64,000 nucleotides of DNA, from positions 1,116,001 through 1,180,000 of the forward strand of contig NZ_CP019312.1 in the NCBI RefSeq assembly GCF_001969365.1, in the 5' to 3' direction. Every line of letters starts with the position of its first letter. Position 1 is the first letter of the stretch. Both the position numbers and the translations under genes were made by a program. Under the pieces are notes generated by a model, which saw nothing but the letters and a program-made list of their open reading frames with translations, was not told where the DNA came from and did not search any database. Positions 43,009-51,476 of the stretch are shown in pieces. This DNA is from Tateyamaria omphalii. Its GTDB lineage: Bacteria > Pseudomonadota > Alphaproteobacteria > Rhodobacterales > Rhodobacteraceae.

Positions 43009-44232
43009 GTGGACTACACCGCCAAATTGGACGACGCCCTGCAACGCCTGCATGACGAGGGCCGCTACCGGACCTTCATCGACATCGAGCGGCAAAAGGG
43101 CCAGTTTCCCCATGCGGAGTGGACACGGCCTGATGGCTCCAAGGCACCGATCACTGTGTGGTGTGGCAACGACTATCTTGGCATGGGGCAGAACCCGATT
43201 GTCCTTCGTGCCATGCACGAGGCGATTGATGCCACGGGCGCTGGCTCCGGCGGGACACGCAACATCTCTGGCACCACAGTGTATCACAAGCGTCTTGAGG
43301 CGGAACTGGCCGACCTGCATGGCAAGGATGCTGCGCTACTGTTCACTAGCGCCTATATTGCCAATGACGCGACGCTCAGCACGCTGCCCAAACTGTTCCC
43401 GGGGCTCATCATCTATTCCGATGCGCTGAACCACGCCTCGATGATCGAAGGTGTGCGCCGCAACGGCGGGGCGAAGCGCATCTTCCGTCACAATGACGTG
43501 GAACACCTGCGCGAGTTGCTGGCCGCTGATGACCCCGACGCGCCGAAGGTGATCGCGTTTGAATCGATCTACTCCATGGACGGTGATTTCGGCCCCATTG
43601 AAGAGATTTGCAATCTGGCCGACGAGTTTGGTGCGCTGACATACATCGACGAAGTGCATGCCGTGGGTATGTACGGTCCCCGCGGCGCGGGTGTGGCCGA
43701 GCGTGACGGTTTGATGCACCGCATCGACATCATCAATGGGACGCTGGCAAAAGCGTATGGCGTCATGGGTGGATACATTGCGGCATCAGAGAAAATGTGT
43801 GATGCCATAAGATCTTATGCGCCGGGCTTCATCTTCACCACGTCGCTTCCACCCGCGATCGCTGCCGGCGCTGCGGCTTCGGTCGCCTTTCTCAAGACGG
43901 CGGAGAACCTGCGCGCGGATCATCAGGCACAGGCCAAGGCGCTGAAGCTGCGGCTCAAGGGGATGGGCCTGCCGATCATCGACCATGGCAGCCACATCGT
44001 GCCGGTCATGGTGGGCAACCCGGTCCACACCAAGATGCTGAGCGACATGCTGCTGGAAGACCACGGCATTTACGTGCAGCCCATCAACTTCCCGACGGTG
44101 CCGCGCGGAACAGAGCGATTGCGCTTTACCCCATCACCGGTCCACGGCCCTACGGAGATAGATGCGCTGGTGCACGCAATGGATAAATTGTGGTCTCACT
44201 GTGCGCTGAATCGCGCCGAGAGTGCGGGATAA
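43009..44232 (+). CDS. hemA: 5-aminolevulinate synthase
   Basis: A 407-residue PLP enzyme condensing glycine with succinyl-CoA, the first step of tetrapyrrole synthesis in alphaproteobacteria. It feeds haem and the siroheme made by Cys[39 protein letters not shown] and the PLP lysine in [13 protein letters not shown] are conserved. The GTG at 43009 gives [11 protein letters not shown], like R. capsulatus HemA, with GGAG 6 nt upstream; ATG 42997 would add four residues without a site. Confidence 0.95.
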   Translation: MDYTAKLDDALQRLHDEGRYRTFIDIERQKGQFPHAEWTRPDGSKAPITVWCGNDYLGMGQNPIVLRAMHEAIDATGAGSGGTRNISGTTVYHKRLEAELADLHGKDAALLFTSAYIANDATLSTLPKLFPGLIIYSDALNHASMIEGVRRNGGAKRIFRHNDVEHLRELLAADDPDAPKVIAFESIYSMDGDFGPIEEICNLADEFGALTYIDEVHAVGMYGPRGAGVAERDGLMHRIDIINGTLAKAYGVMGGYIAASEKMCDAIRSYAPGFIFTTSLPPAIAAGAAASVAFLKTAENLRADHQAQAKALKLRLKGMGLPIIDHGSHIVPVMVGNPVHTKMLSDMLLEDHGIYVQPINFPTVPRGTERLRFTPSPVHGPTEIDALVHAMDKLWSHCALNRAESAG

Positions 44233-44344
44233 TTCACTAAAATTCGCAAATTGCGTTGCCATGTGGTACCGTCTGTTCAACAACAGAGGCGGGACGAATC
44301 GAGTGGGATCGGTTCGTGAATTCGTGGGACAACGGGGCAGCGTT

Positions 44345-45568
44345 ATGATCGGGCGCAAATCCGACATCACCAAAATTGAAGAAAACGTCGAGCCAAAGGG
44401 CTTTGACGATTTTGAATTGCGTCTTGGTGACATCATGCGCGGCGAACGTGCCACGATGGGCAAGTCGCTGTTGGATGTGCAGCGCGAGCTTCGGATCAAG
44501 GCCAGCTACATTGCGGCCATTGAGGCCTGCGACCCCGACGCCTTCGACACGCCAGGTTTTATCGCGGGCTATGTCCGCTCTTACGCGCGCTATCTGGACA
44601 TGGATCCCGACCGCGCGTTCAACACGTTCTGCGCCGAGAGTGGCTTTGCCGTGGCGCATGGCATGTCCGCCGAGGCGTCAGTCGTCAAAAAGGCCGCGCG
44701 CGAGGATCGCCTGCAAAAACCGCACGGGGCGGACATCTTTGCAGCCCCGGCCACGCCGTTTGTGCCGGCCGGCGATGCGGTGTGGTCGCATATCGAACCG
44801 CGGGCCATCGGGTCGTCGCTCGTGCTGCTCGCCTTGATCGGTGGCATTGGCTTTGGCGGCTATTCTGTGCTGCAAGAGGTGCAGCGCGTGCAGGTTGCGC
44901 CCGTTGACCAAACCCCCGTTGTGCTGTCCGACCTCGATCCGCTGAGCAGTGCGACCCCGGCACAGCCAGAGCAGGGGCCTTCCATCGAAACACCGCGCGC
45001 GGACGCGCTTGACCGGCTTTACCGGCCGCAGGCCCTTGACGTGCCGGTTCTGGTGGCGCGCGATGCGCCCATCGCAACGCTGGATCCCCGTGAATTCGGC
45101 ACCTTTGCCGCCCCTGAACCCGTGGACAGCGTCCCGTCCTTCGGTGGCTCGACCATCACCGGCATCGACCGCGCCTTGGCCGAAGCCGTGGCGCCGACCG
45201 TTCCGCAGGTCGTGGAAGAGGCGGCGCCCGCCCTGACCATGGTTGCCGTGCGTCCTTCCTGGGTCCGGGTCCGGTCCGCCGACGGCACGGTGATCTTTGA
45301 GGCGACGATGCAAGCCGGAGACAGCTGGGAAGCGCCCCTGACAGAAGAACCGCCAACGCTGCGGACCGGCGAAAGCGGAGCCATCTATTTTGCCATGAAC
45401 GACAAGTTCTATGGCCCCGTGGGCCAAACGGGTGCCGTGACCTCTAATCTTCCGCTTGAGATCGCGGGGCTGAAGGAAACGTACCTTCCGGTCGACGTGA
45501 ACTCGGACCAGGGTCTGGTCCGTTATGCCGAAGCCCTGGCTGCGGCACCGACGCAAGACACCGAATAG
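44345..45568 (+). CDS. RodZ-like membrane protein with HTH and DUF4115 domains
   Basis: A 407-residue protein. Residues 25-95 form a RodZ-type helix-turn-helix (FELRLGDIMRGERATMGKSLLDVQRELRIKASYIAAIE). One membrane helix follows near residue 160 (GSSLVLLALIGGIGFGGYSVL). A long Pro/Ala-rich linker leads to a C-terminal DUF4115 domain (VRPSWVRVRSADGTVIFEATMQAGDSW). RodZ links MreB to the wall machinery. The start at 44345 is chosen for the MIGRKSD N-terminus. It precedes ispG by 76 bp. Confidence 0.83.
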   Translation: MIGRKSDITKIEENVEPKGFDDFELRLGDIMRGERATMGKSLLDVQRELRIKASYIAAIEACDPDAFDTPGFIAGYVRSYARYLDMDPDRAFNTFCAESGFAVAHGMSAEASVVKKAAREDRLQKPHGADIFAAPATPFVPAGDAVWSHIEPRAIGSSLVLLALIGGIGFGGYSVLQEVQRVQVAPVDQTPVVLSDLDPLSSATPAQPEQGPSIETPRADALDRLYRPQALDVPVLVARDAPIATLDPREFGTFAAPEPVDSVPSFGGSTITGIDRALAEAVAPTVPQVVEEAAPALTMVAVRPSWVRVRSADGTVIFEATMQAGDSWEAPLTEEPPTLRTGESGAIYFAMNDKFYGPVGQTGAVTSNLPLEIAGLKETYLPVDVNSDQGLVRYAEALAAAPTQDTE

Positions 45569-45644
45569 TCACCGCTGCCCCATTGCCGGGGTGCCTTGAG
45601 CTGTCTATCTTTCCTGACAACTGCAGATGCGAACGGGGTCCCTC

Positions 45645-46778
45645 ATGTCGCTGAACCACATCCGTCCGTGGCGCAATATCTATCGCCGGACCAGCCGTCA
45701 GATCATGGTTGGCAATGTGCCCGTCGGGGGCGACGCGCCGATTACGGTGCAGACGATGACAAACACGCTGACCACCGATGCCGCAGCCACTATCGCGCAG
45801 GTGCAAGCCGCGGCAGAGGCCGGGGCCGATATCGTCCGCGTCTCTGTCCCGGACGAGGGATCGTCGAAGGCGCTGAAGGAGATCGTCGCCGAAAGCCCCG
45901 TGCCCATCGTCGCTGACATCCATTTCCACTACAAACGCGGGATCGAAGCGGCAGAGGCCGGGGCCGCCTGCCTGCGCATCAACCCCGGCAACATCGGGTC
46001 CGAGGACCGCGTCAAGGAGGTCATCAAGGCCGCCCGCGACCACAATTGTTCTATCCGCATCGGTGTGAATGCCGGGTCACTCGAAAAGCACCTGCTTGAG
46101 AAATATGGCGAGCCGACGCCCGACGCGATGGTCGAATCCGGTCTCGACCACATCAAGATCCTGCAGGACAACGACTTTCACGAATTCAAGATCAGCTGCA
46201 AGGCGTCCGATGTGTTCATGGCCGCCGCAGCCTACCAAAAGCTGGCGGAGGCGACGGACGCCCCCATCCACCTTGGCATCACCGAAGCGGGCGGGTTGAC
46301 CACTGGCACCATCAAGTCGGCCATCGGGTTGGGCAACCTGCTTTGGATGGGCATCGGCGACACAATCCGCGTGTCCCTGTCCGCCGATCCGGTGGAAGAG
46401 GTAAAGGTTGGCTATGAGATCCTCAAATCCTTGGGCCTGCGCCACCGCGGTGTGAATATCATCTCCTGTCCGTCTTGCGCGCGGCAGGGCTTTGACGTGA
46501 TCAAGACGGTTGAGGTGCTCGAAGAACGGCTGGCCCATATCAAGACGCCCATGAGCCTGTCGATCATAGGTTGCGTGGTGAACGGGCCGGGCGAGGCGCT
46601 GATGACCGATGTGGGCTTTACCGGCGGTGGGGCCGGGCACGGCATGGTCTATCTGGCGGGCAAGCAAAGCCACAGGATGGACAACGACCAGATGGTCGAT
46701 CACATCGTGGAAGAGGTCGAGAAGAAAGCTGCGGAATTGGATGCTGCCAGTGCGGCAGGGGCGCAAGCGGCAGAGTAG
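45645..46778 (+). CDS. ispG: 4-hydroxy-3-methylbut-2-en-1-yl diphosphate synthase
   Basis: A 377-residue MEP-pathway enzyme that reduces MEcPP to HMBPP using a 4Fe-4S cluster. SMTNT-like [12 protein letters not shown] begins the TIM barrel. [13 protein letters not shown] and [12 protein letters not shown] hold the three cluster cysteines and the Glu ligand. ATG 45645 is the conserved start ([15 protein letters not shown]). The last 20 residues are an Ala-rich extension. A strong hairpin follows. Confidence 0.96.
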   Translation: MSLNHIRPWRNIYRRTSRQIMVGNVPVGGDAPITVQTMTNTLTTDAAATIAQVQAAAEAGADIVRVSVPDEGSSKALKEIVAESPVPIVADIHFHYKRGIEAAEAGAACLRINPGNIGSEDRVKEVIKAARDHNCSIRIGVNAGSLEKHLLEKYGEPTPDAMVESGLDHIKILQDNDFHEFKISCKASDVFMAAAAYQKLAEATDAPIHLGITEAGGLTTGTIKSAIGLGNLLWMGIGDTIRVSLSADPVEEVKVGYEILKSLGLRHRGVNIISCPSCARQGFDVIKTVEVLEERLAHIKTPMSLSIIGCVVNGPGEALMTDVGFTGGGAGHGMVYLAGKQSHRMDNDQMVDHIVEEVEKKAAELDAASAAGAQAAE

Positions 46779-46804
46779 GGCGGCGTTTTTTTTGGAAAGA
46801 AAAC

Positions 46805-46835
46805 GGACCGGAATTTGTTCAAAAAATTCCGGTCC
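46805..46835. terminator. Convergent terminator between ispG and the DsbA-like gene
   Basis: GGACCGGAATTT pairs perfectly with AAATTCCGGTCC around GTTCAAA. On the minus strand it is followed by GTTTTC; T and A tracts flank both sides. Confidence 0.85.
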
Positions 46836-46848
46836 ACCGCTGAACGGG

Positions 46849-47595
46849 TCAGCCGCGTTTTTCGTCGACCAGCGCCTGCATCTCGTCAAAGGGCAGGAAG
46901 CCGCGCAGCAACTCGTCCTGCAAAACGAAGGTGGGCGTGCCGGTGATCTGCAGCCGTTGGGCCAGGGCGCGCGTCTGTCGGATCTCGTCCGTGACCTCTT
47001 CGCTGTCCATATGCGCCTCGATCGCATCGGCATCGAGGCCGAAGGTCGACGCCATACGGCGCAATGTGCGCATGGACACATCGCCCGACATCTCCATCAG
47101 CGCGTCCGTGACGCCCTTGTACGCCTCGGACCCCGCGATCTGTTTCGTGGCAACGGCAAAGCGGGAGGCCAGCAGGGATTGCTCGCCGAGAATGGGGAAC
47201 TCCTTGACGATCAGGCGGATATTGCCGTCCGTTTCCAAAAGCTTGGCCACTTCGCCATGGGCGCGTTTGCAGAACCCGCAGCGATAGTCCAGAAACTCGA
47301 CCAGCGTGATGTCCCCCTCGGGATTGCCGCCCACATAGCTGAACCCGTCGTTAAAGATATCCTCGGCATTGTCGGCCACCAGTGACAGGTCCGCTTGCGC
47401 CTGCGCCGTTGCTTGCCGTTCTTCCAACACCTGCACCGCGTCCATGATCACCTGCGGATTGTCCATCAGGTAGGCGCGCACCTCCTCGCGGAAAATCTGG
47501 CGCTCTTCATCCGTCATGTTGTTGAGGTCCAGCGCAAAAGCAGGGAGCGCAAGCGAGGCCGCCAGCGCGGCAGAGGCAAGAGTGCGAAGGAACAT
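46849..47595 (-). CDS. DsbA-family thiol:disulfide protein (Com1-like)
   Basis: A 248-residue exported thioredoxin-fold protein with signal peptide MFLRTLASAALAASLALPAFA. The active site is CGFC in FLDYRCGFCKRAH, and the cis-proline loop is TGTPTFVL. An N-terminal helical region (MTDEERQIFREEVRAYLMDNPQVIMDAV) is typical of Com1-type DsbAs. It oxidises or isomerises periplasmic proteins. It is 3 bp after the M48-TPR protease gene. Confidence 0.9.
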   Translation of the reverse strand: MFLRTLASAALAASLALPAFALDLNNMTDEERQIFREEVRAYLMDNPQVIMDAVQVLEERQATAQAQADLSLVADNAEDIFNDGFSYVGGNPEGDITLVEFLDYRCGFCKRAHGEVAKLLETDGNIRLIVKEFPILGEQSLLASRFAVATKQIAGSEAYKGVTDALMEMSGDVSMRTLRRMASTFGLDADAIEAHMDSEEVTDEIRQTRALAQRLQITGTPTFVLQDELLRGFLPFDEMQALVDEKRG

Positions 47596-47598
47596 CGG

Positions 47599-48951
47599 CT
47601 ATCTCCGTTTGTTGCGCTTTTCGGCGCGTTCAGAGGCAAGGAGCACATCCTGCGCCCGTTGCCAAGGGCCGGACCCGACAGCCAGCAGCCCGGTGGCGCG
47701 TTTGGCATGGATCCCGGCATCTTCGAGGCGCCCGCGCAGGGCGTATCGTTCGGCCGTGATCAGCGATGCCATGCCGCGCTGGCCGGACCGGGCATAGGCC
47801 ACGCTCAGATCCCGCAGCATGGAGCCGTCGCGAAAGTCGATGCGACGCGCCTGCTCAAGCGCGGGCAGGGCCGCGCGCGCATTGCCCGCCGCCAGCAGGG
47901 CCCGCCCGTAACCGGCCTGCAACAGCCCGTCATTGGGGCGCAATTGCACCGCGCGCGCATGGGTGTTGGCTGCCGCCGCAAACTGCTGGGTCTCCATCAG
48001 GATTTGGCCCTTCAGGTCATATAGAAACGGGTCGGTGGGGCGCAGGGCGATGGCCCTGTCGATGGCGGAAAGCGCGCGCCTTGTGTCCGAGTTGCGGTGC
48101 CGCGCCATTGCTTCGCGCATAAGGGCGATGTCCTGATATCCGGTCTCACCTAAGCGGTTCAGCGTCCAGCTTGGCCTGCGGCTGTAGGCGGTCAGCTTGC
48201 CCTTGGCGCGCATGAACCAGTAATCCCAGGCCGCCGCATCGCTCGCACCGCCAGTGCCATAGGCTGCCGCAAACCCTTCAATCGCGCGCAATCTATCACG
48301 GCTCAGCGGGTGTGACCGCACATAGGGGTCCTGCCGGCTCTCGCTCAGCGCTTCCTGACCGCGAAACAGGCGAAACACGTCCAGCATACCCGTCACGTCG
48401 ATCCCGGCGCTGCGCAGATACCGCGCGCCCGATTGGTCGGCCGAGCTTTCCTCGGCCCGCGTGTGCCGCAGAAAGGCGCGCTCGGCCGCACTCTGCGTGC
48501 CGATCCCGATGGCCACGGCCCCTTCGCCAGCGCCCGCCGCCGCTGCCAGAATGGCCAGCGCCTGGCCCAGCCCCGCAGCGGTGCGCGCATTGCCGATATT
48601 TGTCATCCGCCGCGTGATGTGCCCGTTCGCGATATGGGCCGCTTCATGCGCGATCACCGCCTGTAGCATCGCGGCCCGGTCCATGCGGCTGATGAGGCCG
48701 GAGTGGATGTAGATGGCGTCGTTGCTGATCACAAAAGCGTTGAGCGAACTGTCATCGACCACCAGGATCTTGGTGCGGGATGCACTCAGGCCCGCCGCTT
48801 TGAGGACGGGCGCTGCGACCTGCGCAAGCGCGTATTCCATGTCCGCGTCGCGCAACAGAGTGACCGCGCGCGCGGGCAAGGCAAGCGCGAGCGATACGAT
48901 CAGGATTGACGCCACCCGCGTCAGGGTATGAAAGGTCATGGCCCGGATCAT
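47599..48951 (-). CDS. Periplasmic M48 metalloprotease with TPR repeats (BepA/YfgC-like)
   Basis: A 450-residue exported protein. After a signal peptide (VASILIVSLALALPARA) the M48 zinc site is HEAAHIANGH, with the third ligand Glu in ESSADQSG. C-terminal TPR repeats start near residue 300 (AIDRAIALRPTDPFLYDLKGQILME). E. coli BepA degrades or helps mature outer-membrane LptD/BamA substrates. Coupling to a DsbA gene fits a role in disulfide-dependent outer-membrane protein quality control. ATG 48939 is an alternative start. Confidence 0.88.
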   Translation of the reverse strand: MIRAMTFHTLTRVASILIVSLALALPARAVTLLRDADMEYALAQVAAPVLKAAGLSASRTKILVVDDSSLNAFVISNDAIYIHSGLISRMDRAAMLQAVIAHEAAHIANGHITRRMTNIGNARTAAGLGQALAILAAAAGAGEGAVAIGIGTQSAAERAFLRHTRAEESSADQSGARYLRSAGIDVTGMLDVFRLFRGQEALSESRQDPYVRSHPLSRDRLRAIEGFAAAYGTGGASDAAAWDYWFMRAKGKLTAYSRRPSWTLNRLGETGYQDIALMREAMARHRNSDTRRALSAIDRAIALRPTDPFLYDLKGQILMETQQFAAAANTHARAVQLRPNDGLLQAGYGRALLAAGNARAALPALEQARRIDFRDGSMLRDLSVAYARSGQRGMASLITAERYALRGRLEDAGIHAKRATGLLAVGSGPWQRAQDVLLASERAEKRNKRR

Positions 48952-48961
48952 AGGAGACCCC

Positions 48962-50103
48962 ATGCGAACCTCAAGACGCAGCGATGTCGATCCCTTCATT
49001 GTGATGGACGTGATGGAGGCCGCACGGGCAGCCGAGGACGCCGGGCGGCACATCATTCATATGGAAGTGGGCCAACCGGGCACCGGTGCACCGCAGGCGG
49101 CCATTCGCGCATTGGCCGCGGCAATGGACGCGGGGCCATTGGGCTACACCGTGGCGCTGGGTCTGCCTGCGCTGCGGGCGCGCATCGCCCGGCTTTATGG
49201 CGACTGGTACGACATCGACCTGAACCCCGACCGGGTCATCGTCACCTCCGGCGCGTCGGGCGGCTTCGTCCTTGCCTTCAACGCGCTCTTTGACAGCGGC
49301 GACCGTGTGGGTATCGGCGCGCCCGGCTATCCAAGCTACCGCCAGATCCTGACGGGGCTGGGCCTGACACCGGTCGATCTGCCGACGAGCGCCGCAAATC
49401 GCTACCAACCGGTGCCAGGTGATTTCAACGGGCTGGACCTGCAAGGGCTGCTCGTTGCGTCGCCCGCCAATCCCACAGGCACAATGCTGGACCACGCAGC
49501 GATGTCAGACCTGATCGGTGCGACCCAAGGGGCAGGGGCCAGCTTCATCAGCGACGAGATCTATCACGGCATCGAATACGAGGCGCAGGCCGTCAGCGCC
49601 CTGAATGTCAGCGACGACGTTTACGTGATCAACTCGTTCTCCAAGTACTTCTCGATGACCGGCTGGCGTATCGGCTGGATGGTTGTGCCCGAGGATCACG
49701 TGCGTGTGGTCGAACGGCTGGCGCAGAACATGTTCATCTGCCCCCGCACGCCAGCCAGGTCGCAGCGCTCGCCGCCATGGACGCCGGCGAAGAACTCGAG
49801 GCCAATCTCGACGTCTATCGGGCCAACCGGGCGCTGATGCTGGATGGGTTGCAGCAGGCAGGCTTTGACAGGATCGCGCCGCCCGACGGGGCCTTCTACG
49901 TCTACGCCGACGTGTCCGATCTGACGCAGGACAGCCGCGCCTTTGCCGCCGAGATCCTCGACAAGGCGGGTGTCGCCGTCACACCGGGGCTCGATTTCGA
50001 CCCGGTGCGCGGGCACCAGACGCTGCGCTTTTCCTATGCACGCACAACCGAGGACATCGCCGAAGGGCTGCGCAGGCTCAAGGAATTCATGGCAAGCCGC
50101 TGA
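48962..50103 (+). pseudogene. Class I/II aminotransferase interrupted by a one-base frameshift
   Basis: The frame from ATG 48962 (after AGGAG) encodes a PLP aminotransferase of the aspartate family: GQPGTGAPQAAI, YPSYRQILTGLGL, SPANPTGTML, SDEIYHGIEYE and the PLP lysine in NSFSKYFSMTGWRIGW. At about 49741, in a run of five C, the frame shifts: the C-terminal 120 residues (PHASQVAALAAMDAGEELEANL to KEFMASR) continue in another frame to 50103. One missing C would restore a protein of about 380 residues. It is either a real fresh mutation or a sequencing error in a homopolymer. Confidence 0.85.
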
Positions 50104-50136
50104 AGGGGGATTCCCGGCGCCGCGTGAACCCGGTAG

Positions 50137-50162
50137 ACTGCCCTTAAAACAAAAAGGGCAGT
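50137..50162 (+). promoter_or_regulatory. Stem-loop that includes the amiC ribosome binding site
   Basis: ACTGCCCTT pairs with AAGGGCAGT around AAAACAAA. The AAGGG of the 3' arm is the Shine-Dalgarno sequence of amiC (ATG 50167). The hairpin may terminate upstream transcription or hide the site. Confidence 0.5.
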
Positions 50163-50166
50163 GGTG

Positions 50167-51375
50167 ATGCGGGCAATCCTGATCGCGGTGATGATGTGGT
50201 TATGCGCGGCGGCGGTCCCAGCGCAGGACCTGTCGGGTCTTGCGCGCGTCGACCCGGCGCGCAGCGATATCGCAGACGGGTGGTTTGGCGGGGCCGAGAT
50301 CACTCTTGGCCTCAGCCAGGGCGTGCCCTTCCGTGTCTTCACCTTGGCCGAGCCACCGCGGCTGGTCGTCGATTTCCGCGAGGTCGATTTCACCGGCATC
50401 ACACCCGACACGCTGCTGCCCGAAGCCGGACGCATCGCGGCCCTGCGCTTTGGCGCGTTCAAACCGGGCTGGTCGCGCTTGGTCATGGACCTCGCCGAAC
50501 CCATGGTGCCCGAAACGATTGCCATGCCGGTCGATCCTGCCTCGGGCCGCGCCGATCTGCAGATCACGCTGCGCGGCGCGGACATGACCGCGTTCGCCGC
50601 GCAGGCCGGCCCACCCGGTGACGCCGATTGGGGGGTGCAGGCCGCGGCCCCGCCACAGGCCCTCCAGGACGACAGTTTCGTCGTGGTGATCGACCCCGGC
50701 CATGGCGGCATTGACCCCGGCGCCGTGCGCGAGACGACCAGTGAAAAGGAACTGATGCTCGATATCGGGATCGCCCTCCGGGACGCCCTGCGGCGGGCAG
50801 GCGGGGTCGAGGTTGTGCTGACCCGCGACACCGATACATTCGTGTCGCTGACCGGGCGGGTCGCGCTGGCCCACCAGGTGGGGGCCGATGCGTTCATCTC
50901 GCTCCATGCCGACGCGCTCAGCCAGGGGCAGGCGCGGGGTGCGACCGTCTACACCCTGTCGGAAGAGGCGAGCGATGCGGCCTCCGCCCAATTGGCGGCA
51001 CAACATGATCGGGCGGACATCCTCGCCGGTGTCGATCTCAGCGGCACCGATGATCAGGTGGCCGCGGTCCTCATGGACCTGGCGCGCACCGAAACCATGC
51101 CACGCACCGACACGCTCGCAAGCGCGCTGATTGGCGCGATGGACACCGCAGGCGGGCCCATGAACCGACGCCCCCGGCGGGAGGCTGCGTTCTCGGTGCT
51201 CAAAAGCGCCGACATCCCCTCGGTCCTGGTCGAGGTGGGGTTCCTGTCGGACGCGCGCGACCTTGCCAATCTGCGCGACCCCGTCTGGCGCGCCGTGATG
51301 GTCGAGGCGCTGGCCACCGGTATCCTGCAATGGCGCGACGATGACCTGGCCATGCAGCCGCTGATCCGGCAATAG
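50167..51375 (+). CDS. amiC: N-acetylmuramoyl-L-alanine amidase (AmiC type)
   Basis: A 402-residue exported amidase. A signal peptide (MRAILIAVMMWLCAAAVPAQ) is followed by an AMIN domain (about 40-140) that targets peptidoglycan or the septum, and an Amidase_3 catalytic domain (VVVIDPGHGGIDPGAV with Zn ligands, HADA, and the terminal VLVEVGFLSD with catalytic Glu). It cleaves the stem peptide from MurNAc during cell separation. It lies directly upstream of mrcA. Confidence 0.93.
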   Translation: MRAILIAVMMWLCAAAVPAQDLSGLARVDPARSDIADGWFGGAEITLGLSQGVPFRVFTLAEPPRLVVDFREVDFTGITPDTLLPEAGRIAALRFGAFKPGWSRLVMDLAEPMVPETIAMPVDPASGRADLQITLRGADMTAFAAQAGPPGDADWGVQAAAPPQALQDDSFVVVIDPGHGGIDPGAVRETTSEKELMLDIGIALRDALRRAGGVEVVLTRDTDTFVSLTGRVALAHQVGADAFISLHADALSQGQARGATVYTLSEEASDAASAQLAAQHDRADILAGVDLSGTDDQVAAVLMDLARTETMPRTDTLASALIGAMDTAGGPMNRRPRREAAFSVLKSADIPSVLVEVGFLSDARDLANLRDPVWRAVMVEALATGILQWRDDDLAMQPLIRQ

Positions 51376-51476
51376 CCGTTCACATCGGCGGGATCGCGCG
51401 GCGTTGCTTTTGACCCTGTTCGCCGCCTCGCGTATACCCTGATAAAAGCAACCGTAGATAACAGGTGCGAGCGGTC

